Below, one piece after another: positions 45,940 through 57,929 of a stretch of 64,000 nucleotides of DNA. The notes below the pieces were generated by a model, which saw only the letters and a list, made by a program, of their open reading frames with translations, was not told the origin of the DNA and did not search any database. The stretch's first letter is position 1. Each line of letters starts with the position of its first letter. The stretch comes from Panopea generosa (taxonomy: Eukaryota > Mollusca > Bivalvia > Adapedonta > Hiatellidae), in the NCBI GenBank assembly GCA_029582155.1, contig CM055901.1, positions 310,001 to 374,000 on the forward strand, written 5' to 3'. Made by a program: the position numbers and the translations under genes.

Positions 45940-47320
45940 TTTAGATGTGACGAAGATGTAAACTTCTTATTACATACCCGACACTCAAATGTTTTATCAC
46001 CCGTATGTATCCACATGTGATTATTCAGAGATGATGAATGTGTAAACTTCTTATAACACACCTAACACTCAAATAGTTTACCGTCCGTATGTATTCGCAT
46101 ATGTCTGTTTAGATATTGCAATTATGTAAACTTCTTATTACACACCTAACACGCAAATAGTTTACCGTCCGTATGTATCTGCATATGCCTGTTTAGATAT
46201 TGCGATTATGTAAACTTCTTATTACACACCTAACACTCAAATAGTTTACCGTCCGTATGTATCCGCATATGTCTGTTTAGATATTGCGATTGTGTAAACT
46301 TCTTATGACTCACCTAACACTCAAATAGTTTACTGTCAATATGTATCCGCATATGTCTATTTAGATATTGAGGTTATGTAAACTTCTTTTTACTCACCTA
46401 ACACTCAAATAGTTTACCGTCCATATGTATTCGCATATGTCTGTTTAGATATTGCGATTAGGTAAACTTCTTATTACACACCTAACACTCAAATAGTTTA
46501 CCGTCCGTATGTATTCGCATATGTCTGTTTAGATATTGCGATTAGGTAAACTTCTTATAACACACCTAACACTCAAATAGTTTACCGTCCGTATGTCTGT
46601 TTAGATATTGCGATTATGTAAACTTCTTATTACACACTTAACACTCAAATAGTTTACCGTCCGTTTGTATCCGCATATGTCTGTTTAGATATTGCGATTG
46701 TGTAAACTTCTTATAACACACCTAACACTCAAATAGTTCACCGTCCGTATGTATCCGCATGTGTCTATTTAGATATTGCGATTATGTAAATTTCTTATTA
46801 CACACCTAACACTCAAATAGTTTACCGTTCGTATGTATCGGCATATGTCTGTTTAGATATTGCGATTGTGTAAACTTCTTATTACACACCTAACACTCAA
46901 TTGGTTTATTATCTGTATGTATACGCATGTGACTGTTTAGAGATGACGAACGTTAAACTTCTTATTACACTCCTGACACTCAATTGGTTTATCATCTGTA
47001 TGTATTCGCATGTGACAGTTTCAATTTGACGAATGCGTAAACCTCTTATTATACACCTGACATTCAAATGGCTTATTAACCGTATGTGTCTGTATGTGCC
47101 TGTTAAACTTGACAAATGTGTGAACTTCTTATTACACATTTGACCTACAAATGATTTTTCACCTGTATGTATCCGCATGTGACTTTTTAGAGATGACGAC
47201 TGTGTAAACTTCTTATTAAACACTTAACACTCAAGTGGTTTATCACCTGTATGTGTTCGCATGTGTCTGTTTAGAGATGACAAATGTGTAAACTTCTTAT
47301 TACACACCTGCCACTGAAAT
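45940..47320 (-). pseudogene. C2H2 zinc-finger array, C-terminal part, with stop codons in most fingers
   Basis: About 16 tandem 84-bp units encode, on the minus strand, 28-residue C2H2 fingers of the type C-x2-C-NKKFT-x-S-x2[15 protein letters not shown]. In most units the codon between the two cysteines is TAG (C-stop-VC) where intact fingers have Gln. In many, the codon after NKKFT is TAA where others have CAA or CAG. Fingers near 45960 and 47160-47200 are largely intact. The array continues at 58136, split by a BEL/Pao element. Family role is DNA binding; this copy is very probably dead. Confidence 0.8.
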
Positions 47321-47526
47321 TGTTCGTAAGCTATGTTCTGTTTGACCCATAAACGATAACAACGAAGGAAAATGTCGATTTTAACTTCGATTTTATTCAC
47401 GATCCATCATCGATAACATTTTAACTATAACACCGAAAAACACAGAATAACCATCAGAAATACACTATCGTAAGATTAACAAAATAAACACTGTCACCAA
47501 CATGCAACGCAGTACACTTCTAAACA
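47321..47526 (-). repeat. BEL/Pao 3' LTR
   Basis: 206 bp with TG...CA ends, read on the minus strand. It differs from the 5' LTR at about six positions. Confidence 0.92.
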
Positions 47527-47541
47527 TACCCCCCTCATTGA
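47527..47541 (-). promoter_or_regulatory. Polypurine tract
   Basis: Directly next to the 3' LTR, the minus strand reads CAATGAGGGGGGTA, a purine-rich run in the position of the plus-strand primer of LTR retrotransposons. Confidence 0.8.
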
Positions 47542-48571
47542 TAGATCACACCTATCAAATAAAAACACATCTATACTTCATTGATTTACAGAAGTCAACT
47601 ATACACAATACAAAGAACAAATACATTGTTTTGTATTGAACATGTCTACATTAAATGTTGTTGGCAATATCTACTTCTCAAATCTGTTCACTCAATAACA
47701 ATCATCACACCATGAATGATTTCAGTCTTCAGGAATATATTTCACATATTAAATCTATAAGTATATCATGTACATCCGAATACAATTCTACCGATGACTA
47801 TACATGTACAATCAATGTATACCAAAACTCCTATATGAAAAAACTCCTACACATAAGGTATGGTGTTCTTATCTTATGGTAAACCAAATTACTCACTACG
47901 TGTATAAGTCAAATCTCTGGTGAAAATACTAAAGTATTAACATACATGAGATAAACTTTTGTGGAATCTTTATGAATAATAAAGAAAATCTGCTTTCATA
48001 ACATTCAACACATTCAATGATTGACAATAAATACCTATTATCATTTAGTACAAATGTAAAAGAACTAAGTAACATATTAAGAAAAAAGGAAATTTTAAGC
48101 TAAAAGATTTCACCGTTGATCTATAGCCTATATATACAGAACTGAAAAGTCAAATAATCTCATCAATTGAACTTAAGAAATTTTACATAACATTTATATA
48201 TGAACGAGTACAAAAATATATAAGAACTACTGGTATTTGGTATTCTCTTCTTAACTACAGCTTGCGTCTAAGTTCTTTTTTAGTCTTCTGATTCTTCCTG
48301 GTACAGTCTACTTGTCTTTGTGGTGTCTGTGTATAGTCTCATAGCAACTCAACAGCTTTATTGAGAATTCACGCTTATTAAACTTTAATCAAGGGTATTA
48401 GAGGATTTATTATGCCTCTTGAAAACACAAAACCCATTTTTTAATATTTTGTATATGAGATTTATACTGATTAATACTGTCATTGCGTTATATTGAAAAT
48501 ATTTTATCATCTATGCCGAGTTTGATTCACATACTATTCTCGTATAATATTCTTCTCGCGAAATGGATTTC
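47542..48571 (-). other. BEL/Pao 3' non-coding region
   Basis: About 1 kb of AT-rich DNA between the end of the pol frame and the polypurine tract. No envelope-like ORF is seen. Confidence 0.6.
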
Positions 48572-49237
48572 TTACACACTCGATTCTGCAACAAGGCTTA
48601 AGCGCGAGATAGGTCGACGAAACACAGAATCTCCTCTCTGAACATCTGCTACGCGAACATGGCCATCTCTTCCAGGGTGGACTTTGATGATTCTTCTAAG
48701 CTGCCACTGTCCACGAGAAGCATCTTTATCTATGATTATCACTACATCATCCACTTGGAAATCTCTAAACTTCTGTTGCCACTTAGAATGCGACCCTAAA
48801 ATAGGTACGTATTCCTTCAGCAAGCGATTCCAGAAGTGACGTATCAGCTCCTGTATTCGACGCCACCTTCCTCTGATGTCATGTGGATAACTATTAGACA
48901 TTTCTGGTGCGAATTGCCCTCCCATTTGCCCCATCAGGAAGTGGTTAGGTGTCAACACCATGTCATCACCTGGATTCGATGATTGATATGTCAGTGGTCT
49001 ACTGTTGATTAAGGCTTCTGCATTTGACACAGCTGTGATAAGTTCTTCATCAGTAATGTCTGCATTACCCAAGATCTTATATAATGCACTTTTCGCTGTT
49101 TTCACCATCGATTCGTGTACTCCACCAAAATGAGGTGCACTTGGTGGAATGAATTTCCAGTTTATTTTTTGGACTGCAGACTGTTTTATGATTTTGTTTT
49201 GATCTAGCTTATCAAAGCTCCTTAAGTTCACGAACAC
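48572..49237 (-). pseudogene. BEL/Pao integrase C-terminal part and DUF5641-like domain
   Basis: This 221-codon frame continues the integrase after a frameshift near 49212-49237. It contains PHFGGVHESMVKTAK with the third catalytic acidic residue (Glu) of the integrase core. Next come LINSRPLTY and NHFLMGQ, then a DUF5641-like end with FQVDDVVIIIDKDASRGQW, VHPGRDGHVR and RPISRLSLV. The role would be strand transfer of the cDNA into the host genome. Confidence 0.88.
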
Positions 49238-51334
49238 AACCTACAAAATTAGTTCCATTGTCTGATAAGATATTCTTTGGAACACCTCTTCTACTTGTAA
49301 ATCTACTCAGCGCATTCATAAATGAATTTGTGTCCATACTGTACGCGACTTCAAGGTGCACTGCCCTTGTTGACATGCATGTAAAAACGCACAAGTATCT
49401 TTTGAGTCTAGTTTTTCCGCGACCCTGTTTAGTGACGAACGGTCCGGCAAAGTCTACTGCAGTATTTGTGAATGCTCTCACAGATTCACTAACTCTCTCT
49501 TTTGGCAAAGGTCCCATTATCTGTTTTGATCCTTTAGCTTTAAGGAGTCTACACTTAGCACAATTGTTCTCACATTCTCTTATTTCTTCTCGTGCAGATA
49601 TAACCCAGAATCTATTCGACAGTTCTATCAATGTTGAATTGGTTCCCCCATGATTTGTCTTTGCATGACAATGTTTTACAATTAGTCTAGTCACTGCATG
49701 TTTTCGCAGGAGTAATATTGGAAACCTAGCATCGTATGAAATGAACTCTGCAAATTTTAACCGACTATCACTTCTCATTAACCCTTCAGAGTCTAGTCTT
49801 GGATTCAATGGTGCTAGTTTGCTTTTTGATGAGATTAACTTTCCTTTCATTAAACTTTGGTATTCATTGCTGAACAATTCAGCCTGAGTGGAAATAATGA
49901 TTCTATTTTCTACATGTTCTAGTTCTTCAACACTTAGTTCTGGTGACATCTTTCGTTCACTTTTCGACACCTGGCAATTGTCAATGAATCTGTGCACCCA
50001 TGCTGATATTCGAACAAGACGATTCCAGTCAGAGAACTTCTTGGGATCTAGCCTGAAGTCTTCACCATCATTGTTTATTGTCACAAATGTATTTGTCATT
50101 GTTTTTCGTTTCATTTCATTTTTTGCACTTTCATTGAGGCTTACTTTTACTTCTGGCCAGCTTTCCTGTTCGTGCTTTATGAATGTTGGTCCTTGCCACC
50201 ACAGTTCACTTTTAGCAAGTTCATTCAAAGATTTTCCATGTGATGCTAAATCTGCTGGATTTTCCTTTGTAGGCACGTATCTCCATTGGTTTGGAGAGGA
50301 TGACTGATGAATAGTACCCACACGATTTGCGACAAATGGCTTAAACTGTCTGCTTTGGCTGTGGATCCAGTGTAACACGTTCATGCTATCTGTCCAAAAT
50401 GTAGCTTGTTTCATATTTATCTCTAATGCTGAACAAACCAGAACTGCCAGTGCTAACCCTAAGACTGCAGCCATCAATTCTAATCTCGGAATACTATGAG
50501 CTTTCAGTGGGGCTACCTTCCCTTTTGAAGCAACAATGTTAATATGTGCCTCTGTTTTGAGATAAACTACGACCCCATATGCTTCCGTCGACGCATCCAC
50601 AAATATATGGATCTCACTGTGATCCTCAGCAAAGTTCAAACATCGAGGTACAGCTATTTGTTCCAGATCTTTCAGTTCTCGGAAGTAGGATTTTACTTCA
50701 GTTGCTAATGTTTCAGATAGTTCATCATCCCAGTCAAGTCCTGTTAGCCATATTTTTTGCATAATTATCTTTGCTTTCACAGTAAATGGCACCACCAAAC
50801 CAAGCAGATCAAATAATGCTGCTATTATCTTTAGTACAGTTCTCTTGGTGATTTTTATGTCAGTATCTGGTTCTGTATGATGGTAAGTGAGCATGTCTGA
50901 CTCTGATAGCCAACTCATGCCAAGTGTTTTTAAACATGGTAGTTCACCTGTATCTATATCATGACAAAATGCTCTCTCGCTCTGTGGAATTTCTCTCAAC
51001 ACCTCTTCTGAATTTGACATCCATTTTCGCGGATGCATACCAGCATCTCTCCACAGCGAACATAGTTCGTGATACAGCGTGATTGCCAACTGTTCATTTT
51101 TTACTGAGTCCATGGTGTCATCCATGTAAGTAGACTTGATGACGGATTCTGCTGCCAATGGATAGCTATCCTGAAATCTTCTTGCATTTTCTTGGGACAC
51201 ATATTGTGCAAGAAAGGGTGAAGCATTGACCCCGAAGACGACTCGGTTGAACACATATTCTTCTGGATCACATCTAGAGTCTTCGCGCCATAAAAAACTA
51301 TGGAAACGCTTATCAGATGGAACTAGTCCTATTT
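49212..51334 (-). pseudogene. BEL/Pao pol: RT C-terminal half, RNase H, integrase core
   Basis: From the ATG-like codon at 51254 the frame has 680 codons. The open frame also extends upstream to the insertion edge at 51334. YMDD (residues 43-46) is the reverse-transcriptase active site. A peptidase_A17-like stretch follows, then RNase H with FVDASTEAYG (Asp 220), RLELMAA and FWTDS (Asp 289). Next come an H2C2 zinc-binding domain (HCHAKTNHGG, CENNCAKC) and the integrase core with AVDFAGPF (Asp 601) and SDNGTNF (Asp 665). The frame breaks just before the integrase Glu. Confidence 0.93.
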
Positions 51335-51362
51335 TGCCTGTTGCACAGTAAATGGGCCAATT
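51335..51362 (+). repeat. Left terminal inverted repeat (28 bp)
   Basis: Begins TGCCTGTTGCACAGTAAATG and is the exact reverse complement of 55286-55313. The subterminal word GTTAGCATCTAA (51365-51376) also recurs in reverse near 55092-55103. Confidence 0.95.
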
Positions 51363-51521
51363 ATGTTAGCATCTAAGTAAAAAAAAAAAGTTTAAGATAT
51401 TCATTTGTTTTTGTTTTTTTCTAATACATTTATGTTTTAAGTATGTAAGACAACCGAAGAAGAGATAAGTTTCAACTTAAATTTTAAAAAAAATCTTATA
51501 TTTCTCTAGGCAGGTAGGCAA

Positions 51522-51537
51522 GGGGACGGACGTTACA
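51522..51537 (+). repeat. 16-bp motif GGGGACGGACGTTACA, copy 1 of 9
   Basis: Other copies: + strand 51875-51890, 51897-51912, 52246-52261, 54530-54545 (last base differs, overlapping the next by one), 54545-54560 and 54705-54720; - strand 54172-54187 (one change) and 54192-54207. All lie inside the 3979-bp transposon and stand out from its AT-rich background. Repeated subterminal motifs are often transposase binding sites; that role is inferred. Confidence 0.95.
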
Positions 51538-52392
51538 GCTTCATGAGTTATGTTGATGTGTGTGCTTGTTTTTAATGTCTAAGTCTTTAAAATGGGTACA
51601 TGTATTCATCTTGTGTATCTGTAGTAACACATAAGCAACATTTGAAAAAAATATGCTTTTAAGTATTTTTTTTTACATTTTGTAGATTCTATACGGGTAA
51701 AACAAATATAACCATACTTTTATCTTTTCTTTAAAAGATGGTTTTACTTGTTTAATTTGTATAAAATTAACATTAAAATAAAGAAGTAACACAAATATAA
51801 CATACTATGAACATTTATTACAGTCTCTTTTATGTCAATTTTAATAAATAGCATATGTACAACATAAGGGCTCAGGGGACGGACGTTACAATATAAGGGG
51901 ACGGACGTTACATTAAATTTGAACATCACTCTAAGAGAGATACAATTGTTTGAGTTCATACAATTCTTATTTAGTAAAAGTAATGTGTAAAAGAAATGTA
52001 GCTACTTATAATTAAAAAAAAAATGCAATTTCAAAATAGTATTTTTATAATATATTTCAATTAAAATATGCTAATTCATGATTTTGTCATGCATTCATTG
52101 AAATTATTCCGTTTGAATTATTGGTTATACTTGGTCATACTATTACACAATATTTGATAATAATGGGACTTGTTTTCAGCATTCAATACCCTTTTTGTCC
52201 AAGTTTTAGTAATTTTATAGGAACTTAAAATTGTCTATAGCACAAGGGGACGGACGTTACATTTAAAAGAGATGATATTAAAACTACATTTTAAGGAAAC
52301 CACTACTAAATTCTAAAACTTTTAAACTAATATATAATTAATCCAAGTAATTTAGATGCAACAATGCTTGTTGTGGATTTTTGTTTCTCTTT

Positions 52393-52723
52393 TCAGTTTC
52401 CTAATTTCTGCTTCAGGGATTCAATGATAGAGAATTGTGTGTTTAGTTTTTTTCGAGTCACTTTTTGATTTAACACAGTCTGTACAGAGAGACTCTGACG
52501 AGACCGTGGTGTCGTATTTTCAACAAGTTTTTTCAATGATTCGCGCCTTCTTAGCTGGAGTTCCAAGCAATGTTTCTTTCTCACTACTTTTATACTTGTA
52601 TGTTTTATCACTGTCAACTATCGGGGAATTTGAAACCGATTTCTTACTGTCCTTTGGGTGAACACGGAGTCGAAAATTGTTAGCCTCTTTATCAATCTTT
52701 TTCTGGCTGCGTAGTAGTTTCAT
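52393..52723 (-). pseudogene. Broken basic ORF inside the DNA transposon
   Basis: Two overlapping minus-strand frames join at an A-run near 52522-52527, where one extra base breaks the reading. The first frame has a basic RSQKKIDKEANNFRLRVHPK and ends ETLLGTPAKKARIIEK. The second frame picks up at LVENTTPRSRQSL and ends with a coiled-coil-like Ser/Leu/Lys-rich tail. The TPxKKARIIEKLVENTTPRSR pattern resembles basic proteins I associate with invertebrate transposons, but I cannot name the family. Upstream basic segments at 52900-52980 and 53580-53640 may be further pieces. Confidence 0.4.
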
Positions 52724-53145
52724 GTCTTCCCTATGTTGTTCATTCCTTTGTCTTTGGTTTTGGGGGTTCGGGGTTGTAGACAGGATGGTCTCATTTTTTT
52801 GGTGTTGTCTTTCCCTGAATTTACTAACGGTCTGCTGTTGCTGATTTAATTTTCTCTATTAAAGACAGCTTTGAACTTTCTAGGTTGATTTTCAGTAGTG
52901 TCCTTCAATTTTTTTCTCTGCTTTCTTCCTAGCTACATCTTTTTTTCTTAGTTTCTGCATGCTTTTCCTGCAATTATGTTAAAGTAAAATATTACAAAAT
53001 GAACTAGTGTTTACAATACCTATAATTTGAACAGCATAGATCCGATACTGTTTTTCAATATTTTATTAAATTCAATACTTATGTCTGTCTGTTTGTCTAT
53101 CTCAACTATACACACAAAATATGGTATGTATTTACAGACAGTTTA

Positions 53146-53282
53146 GTTTACTTATTTAAATAATGTTTTTAACTTATTTTACATCAATTGTGAAAAAAGA
53201 GTTATTACATCTTAGACAAATCATGTTCGAAGTCTTCTTGGGTGGAACCAGTACTAAGCGTATGCAGATAAAGTGCAGTAAT
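53146..53282 (-). mobile_element. SINE relic, family S, inside the DNA transposon
   Basis: GTTATTACATCTTAGACAAA, TCATGTTCGAAGTCTTC and GGAACCAGTACTAAGCGTAT match the SINE at 45400-45600. The tRNA-like head is missing. It is the innermost layer of the nest. Confidence 0.6.
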
Positions 53283-55285
53283 TACCAAGCAAGAATGATT
53301 ATAAAATATTAAAATAACATTTAACTAGCAAACATGATTATAACATATCAAAATAACCCCTAACTAGGTAAAAACAACTTAAATGTTTTTTGCGATCTGT
53401 GTAGATGTTGACCCAGATCAGTCATCCATGCAATCTGAGCAGGGTCTACACTGTTTGCTACTCAGTCAATAAATTATAAAAAAAACACCCTATAAATCAG
53501 GAATAAAGAATGGTCCATTTATAAACCATGTGATGAATAAAGGGATAATATTAAAATAAAATAATCATATAATTACCTTATTAAGCTTCAATTTTTCTTT
53601 GGCGGCACTTTTCGTCTCTTTCTTTCTCGCGTTAAGCTTCTGCATCCATTATTGCACGATAAGAAACGAATGATAAGATTTTTATTCCATACCCTTTTAA
53701 AGTAAATTTAGATGAAGCCAAGTTGAGCAGTATTTTTTGACATGCCACTTTGTTATTTATACTGTGTATTCTACCTGCCATTTTACCCCCATTTAACATC
53801 ATTACCCATTCTAGTTCCCAGGACAAATATGAATTTCTCATTTTTTAAGAAGTGCCAAATGGAATATAATGTCTACATCTATATTGTACAAGGTATATGC
53901 TACTGTCAATCTACCTGACATCCTACTGTGCTCTCCTAATTTCCCCCAAGGACTACATTCACACCATGTGGTAATATACACTGGAGACATAATGCCCCCC
54001 TCTGTCTGCATACTGCACACAGTGCCTCCATAGATCACCCCATGTTTAATAACCCCTGGGTTAATGACAGGATGTATGTAATATTACATCATTTTATGGC
54101 CTATTGCTAATTTCAACATTTTCAGTTAAATTAGAGGGTTTGTATCAATTGTACATTGCTACTAAAAATCATGTAACGTCTGTCCCCTTTTTGTAACGTC
54201 CGTCCCCTATTTTTTAAAGTGAATTTAAACATTCAATTTAAATGCAAATTCTCTTAATTTTTGTTTTCTAAACAAACATGTGTATAAGAAATTTAAGAAA
54301 GTATTCTTCCATGAGATTGTAGCTATAAAATTTTATTAAATACCACAATTCATTGATCTTGCATTATGAATTTATTAAAAAAGTCTATAATATGGTCAAT
54401 ATATATATTTATTGATATTTTTTTTTTATTCAAGTCTAAACAGCACACTGCTAACATAAAATACTTTTATAAAGTGAAAAAAAATGTGAAAAGATGATAA
54501 AAACATAGATTTATTATTTGTATATATAGGGGGACGGACGTTACGGGGACGGACGTTACATGTCAATTTTACATTTTAGTGTATATTTTCCTTAAATATG
54601 CTCAGACCAAGTTTTATTTAACTTTTTTTTGGATAGTACATGGATATGTATGTCAGCAGGTGAATGTATTATTCTGTTTATCTTTTTGGAAGAATATATG
54701 GTGGGGGGACGGACGTTACAGTTTTTTTGTCACAAATTGAAATTTTCTGATGTTAGGTATTTTTTTCACAAATACACTATTTTAACAGTAAAAAGTAAAC
54801 TCTCCTTTTGAATCGCATACAATAGCAAAGCATAGGAAGGAAAATAAACATTCATTTAGTACATATTCATATATTTATGAATAAATAAGAGAACAAAGGT
54901 TTTAATTTAATTTTTTCCATTACGAAGTAGTGGTATCGTTCAAAAGTCTACATAAGAAAAACGACTTAGTTGATTATGAAAAGCCATACATCAAAATAAA
55001 AGTAATTAAAATATCTATTGATAAATTCTAATAAAATGGGTAAATGAGCAACTAAATGAATTTTATGTGTATTTAAATAATGGGTAAATTTTAGATGCTA
55101 ACACATTACGCCCTAAAACAGTTGTTTTGAGCCATTAAAAGCGCTCTTAAAAAAAAATCATGGATTTTTGCATGAAAAAAAAAAAAGTACACTTAGGTAA
55201 TTATGTTATGTTATAGAAGTAATGGTTTGATTTAGAATTTAACACATATATATTTTTTTTTATTCATTTACCTGTTTTTTTAAAA
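53283..55285. other. Interior of the DNA transposon, mostly non-coding
   Basis: Apart from the 16-bp motifs at 54172-54720 and short basic-codon stretches near 53580-53640, no gene is seen. The stretch is very AT-rich. Confidence 0.5.
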
Positions 55286-55313
55286 AATTGGCCCATTTAC
55301 TGTGCAACAGGCA
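55286..55313 (-). repeat. Right terminal inverted repeat (28 bp)
   Basis: Exact reverse complement of 51335-51362. ATTT follows at 55314-55317. Confidence 0.95.
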
Positions 55314-56851
55314 ATTTGCAAGTACATTTCTTCAATGTCACAAATCAATGCTACTGCTTGTTTTCGAAATCTTAGAAGCACATCTATCAGCTCATTTTGC
55401 AACTTTGGTCCTTGATGTATGGCGTCATTTAGGGACATTCCATTGTACTTTGCTGATGCATCGAACACCATTCTCACTTTTGTTGTCGTCTTTTGGCGAC
55501 GCACAACTGGGAAATGTGGAAGATACCATTTTGATGAGTTGTTAGTGACACTTTTAGCTAATTTTGAAATATACCCCTTTCTTTCATATTTCTTTATGAT
55601 TTCAGCATATTCTTTTCGAAGCTCAGGATCTTTCTTAAGTTTCCTCTCAGTACTTTCTAGCCTCTTATGAGCCATCTCGTAATTGTTCTCAAGTTGGCTT
55701 CTATTTCCTTTCCAAGGAATTGGCACCTCATATCTCTGCTTTTCTTGATCATATACTGTTTTTTCCTTGACTATGTCCATCACGGTCTGATCATTTGGGC
55801 TCATGGCTTGTTTAACATTTTCTACAGACTCTATTTCCCAGAATCTTTTCAATATGTCATTGACATCTTCACTCATTTCATTTTCGGCATGAAATGTAAA
55901 CATTGAATGAAACATTTGTCCCAAATCAACTCGTCCGACGCATGTCCAACCTAGAGGTGTTAATCTAGCTGTTGGTGACCCTTCTTCTCCACTCAGTTCA
56001 CCTAATGAACTATGTAGTTCAACGTAATCTAGCCCGATCAAGAGATCTACCTTTAGTCTTCTGTCTATTGATGGAAATCTCAACCCTTTTAAGTGAACCC
56101 ATTTGTTGGAGCACTCATTCCAGTCTATAGGTCTCAAGTTTCCAGTTACTTGTTTTGTAGTATTTGCTTCCATGGGTATTTCTAGTCTTGTATCTGTACT
56201 TTTGATTGTAAATTGCACATTCATTGTCTTTAGATTCTCCGCTCTTCCATTTAACGTTGTGACTCTTACATTTTCAATTTTGCCTACTATTCCAAGTTCG
56301 GCTGCAATATCTTCATTGATATATGTTTTCGTACTTCCGTCATCCAGTATTGCATTTACTATAAACTCTTTACCATTTGCACATACAAGCACTGGAACCA
56401 TTCGCAGTGCTATACAAACATTTTGCGCTACATTTGTAAAAGTTTTTTCTGTTTTTTCACTGTTTGGCTTTGGTTCATATATAGGTGCGCTAGGGTTTAA
56501 CTCTGCTTTATGCAAAAGTCTGTGGTGCAACCTTATGCAGCCATCTATGCCACATTTTCTGGACCCACCGAGATGGGAATCACTAAGGCACCGAAAACAC
56601 AATCTTGAATTTTTTGCTTCTTCCCATCTTTCTGAGACAGCCAGCCTATTCATTCTTTCACACTCCCAGGCTCCATGTGGTCCATTACATACTTTACAAG
56701 TTCTAGCTTTCTTACTCTTAGTGAAGAATGACTTCTGCTCTTTCATGTGTATGTTGGGCCTTTTGTCCTCCCCTTTGCTGTTGTTCAAACCAAATTTTGT
56801 TTCCATGGCCACAATATGGAATTCTGACTCTTTAATTACCCATTCTGTCAA
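55314..56851 (-). pseudogene. BEL/Pao gag C-terminus, protease and RT N-terminal half
   Basis: The open frame of 523 codons starts after an in-frame TAA (56852-56854) and, with a few codons from the inserted transposon, ends at 55280. It has two zinc knuckles (Cys52-Cys55-His59-Cys64 and Cys85-Cys88-His93-Cys100). The aspartic protease active site is ILDDGSTKTY (about residue 170). The reverse-transcriptase start has WYLPHFPVVRRQ, VRMVFDASA and DIEEMYLQ (catalytic Asp about 505). The transposon cuts the domain directly after that block. Confidence 0.92.
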
Positions 56852-57747
56852 TTATTCAATTGTCTCGTCCTTTTCATTTTCATAGAGCCATCTCTGGAAT
56901 CGACTTATCATTGATTCGGGTAATTTTTTTAACAATTGAATATACATGAATCCACTATTCAAATCATCAGTGTTGTTTTCTTTCATGTTGATTATGGCAA
57001 CTTCTAGAAGATCGGCATACTTTTCCACCATTTTTGCATTTTCGTATCTGATAATAGGAAATTTATCAAGTTCTTCTAAGAATCTGTTTACCTTTCTCCT
57101 ATTTCCACCATACTTTCTTTTGAGTCTCTCCTTTGCAGCTTCATAGGCCTCTGCTGAATGGCCTTACCCATCAATTACTTTCCTGGCCTCTCCCCCTATG
57201 TATTGTCGTAATTGAAGCAGCTTGTATTCCGGGGACGCATCTGTCTTGTCAACACAGGATTCAAAGGCACTGATCCAAAATTCATAATCTTTCTTAATCC
57301 CTGTGAAGACTGGTATTGACACGCGTTTCAGTTGCTTGTACATGTCAGTACTTACTTGACTGCTTTCTCTTTCGTTGAATATGAAGACGAAATTTCTGAC
57401 GAGATACCAAAGGCATGATATAACTTCATGGTTTCATCATACAAGTTATTTACCTCATCAATCTGTTTCATTGTCTCTTTCATCTCTGTAGTTCTTTTGT
57501 GATGCATGTAAAAACTCACAATTCCACTAATGGATTGAAGAAGGTCGTCCATTACTGCTTCCAATTTATCCAACAATGTTCTTAAATCCTCCTTTTGGGT
57601 TTCATCATCCTCCAATAGTTCATGTAGCCGATTTCTGAACCTTGTAAATACGGCCTTGAACCGAGATTTCTTCATTTTCATTTCGACTATTTTTGACTCA
57701 TCTTCGTGTTTCATGGTTTCTTGCGACGTCTCCGCCTCTTTACTCAT
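56852..57747 (-). pseudogene. BEL/Pao gag, broken by a frameshift and two stops
   Basis: The ATG at 57747 opens a 131-codon charged, coiled-coil-like N-terminus ending at 57352. The DUF1759-like capsid part follows in another frame from about 57343. It includes KRVSIPVFTGIKKDYEFW, the LRQYIGGEARKVIDG block ended by TAA at 57164-57166, and YEAAKERLKRKYGG. A second TAA is at 56852-56854. The role would be assembly of the retro-element particle. Confidence 0.85.
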
Positions 57748-57908
57748 TTTTATTTGTGTATTTCAATCCAATAATTAACTGTAAACCGTCACTTATTCAC
57801 CGTTCATTACCACGTGTTTATTCAGGGCGAGACCGCATGGCACGAATTCTGATAATCGATGACGCTTTTAACACATTGACCTTCAATTCGGGTCCGAAAA
57901 CGTCCGTA

Positions 57909-57926
57909 AACCTCGCTCTGCTACCA
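57909..57926 (-). promoter_or_regulatory. Primer binding site
   Basis: Next to the 5' LTR, after the spacer TTT, the minus strand reads TGGTAGCAGAGCGAGG. TGG at the start is the complement of a tRNA CCA end. The tRNA itself could not be named. Confidence 0.75.
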
Positions 57927-57929
57927 AAA

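Larger units (their letters stand above)
51331..55317. mobile_element. 3979-bp DNA transposon inserted in the BEL/Pao RT domain
   Basis: Perfect 28-bp terminal inverted repeats, starting TGCCTGTTGCACAGTAAATG, lie at 51335-51362 and 55286-55313. The 4-bp word ATTT flanks both (51331-51334 and 55314-55317). Element plus one duplication is 3983 bp. Removing that length puts the two halves of the reverse-transcriptase frame (55280-56851 and 49212-51334) in the same frame, which confirms the boundaries. The interior has nine copies of a 16-bp motif, a broken basic ORF and a SINE relic, and no recognised transposase. The superfamily is not known to me. Confidence 0.93.

Noticed and set aside
49258-50764. 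Plus-strand frames of 131, 139 and 61 codons within 49.2-50.8 kb
   Set aside because: They are antisense shadows of the BEL/Pao pol frame.
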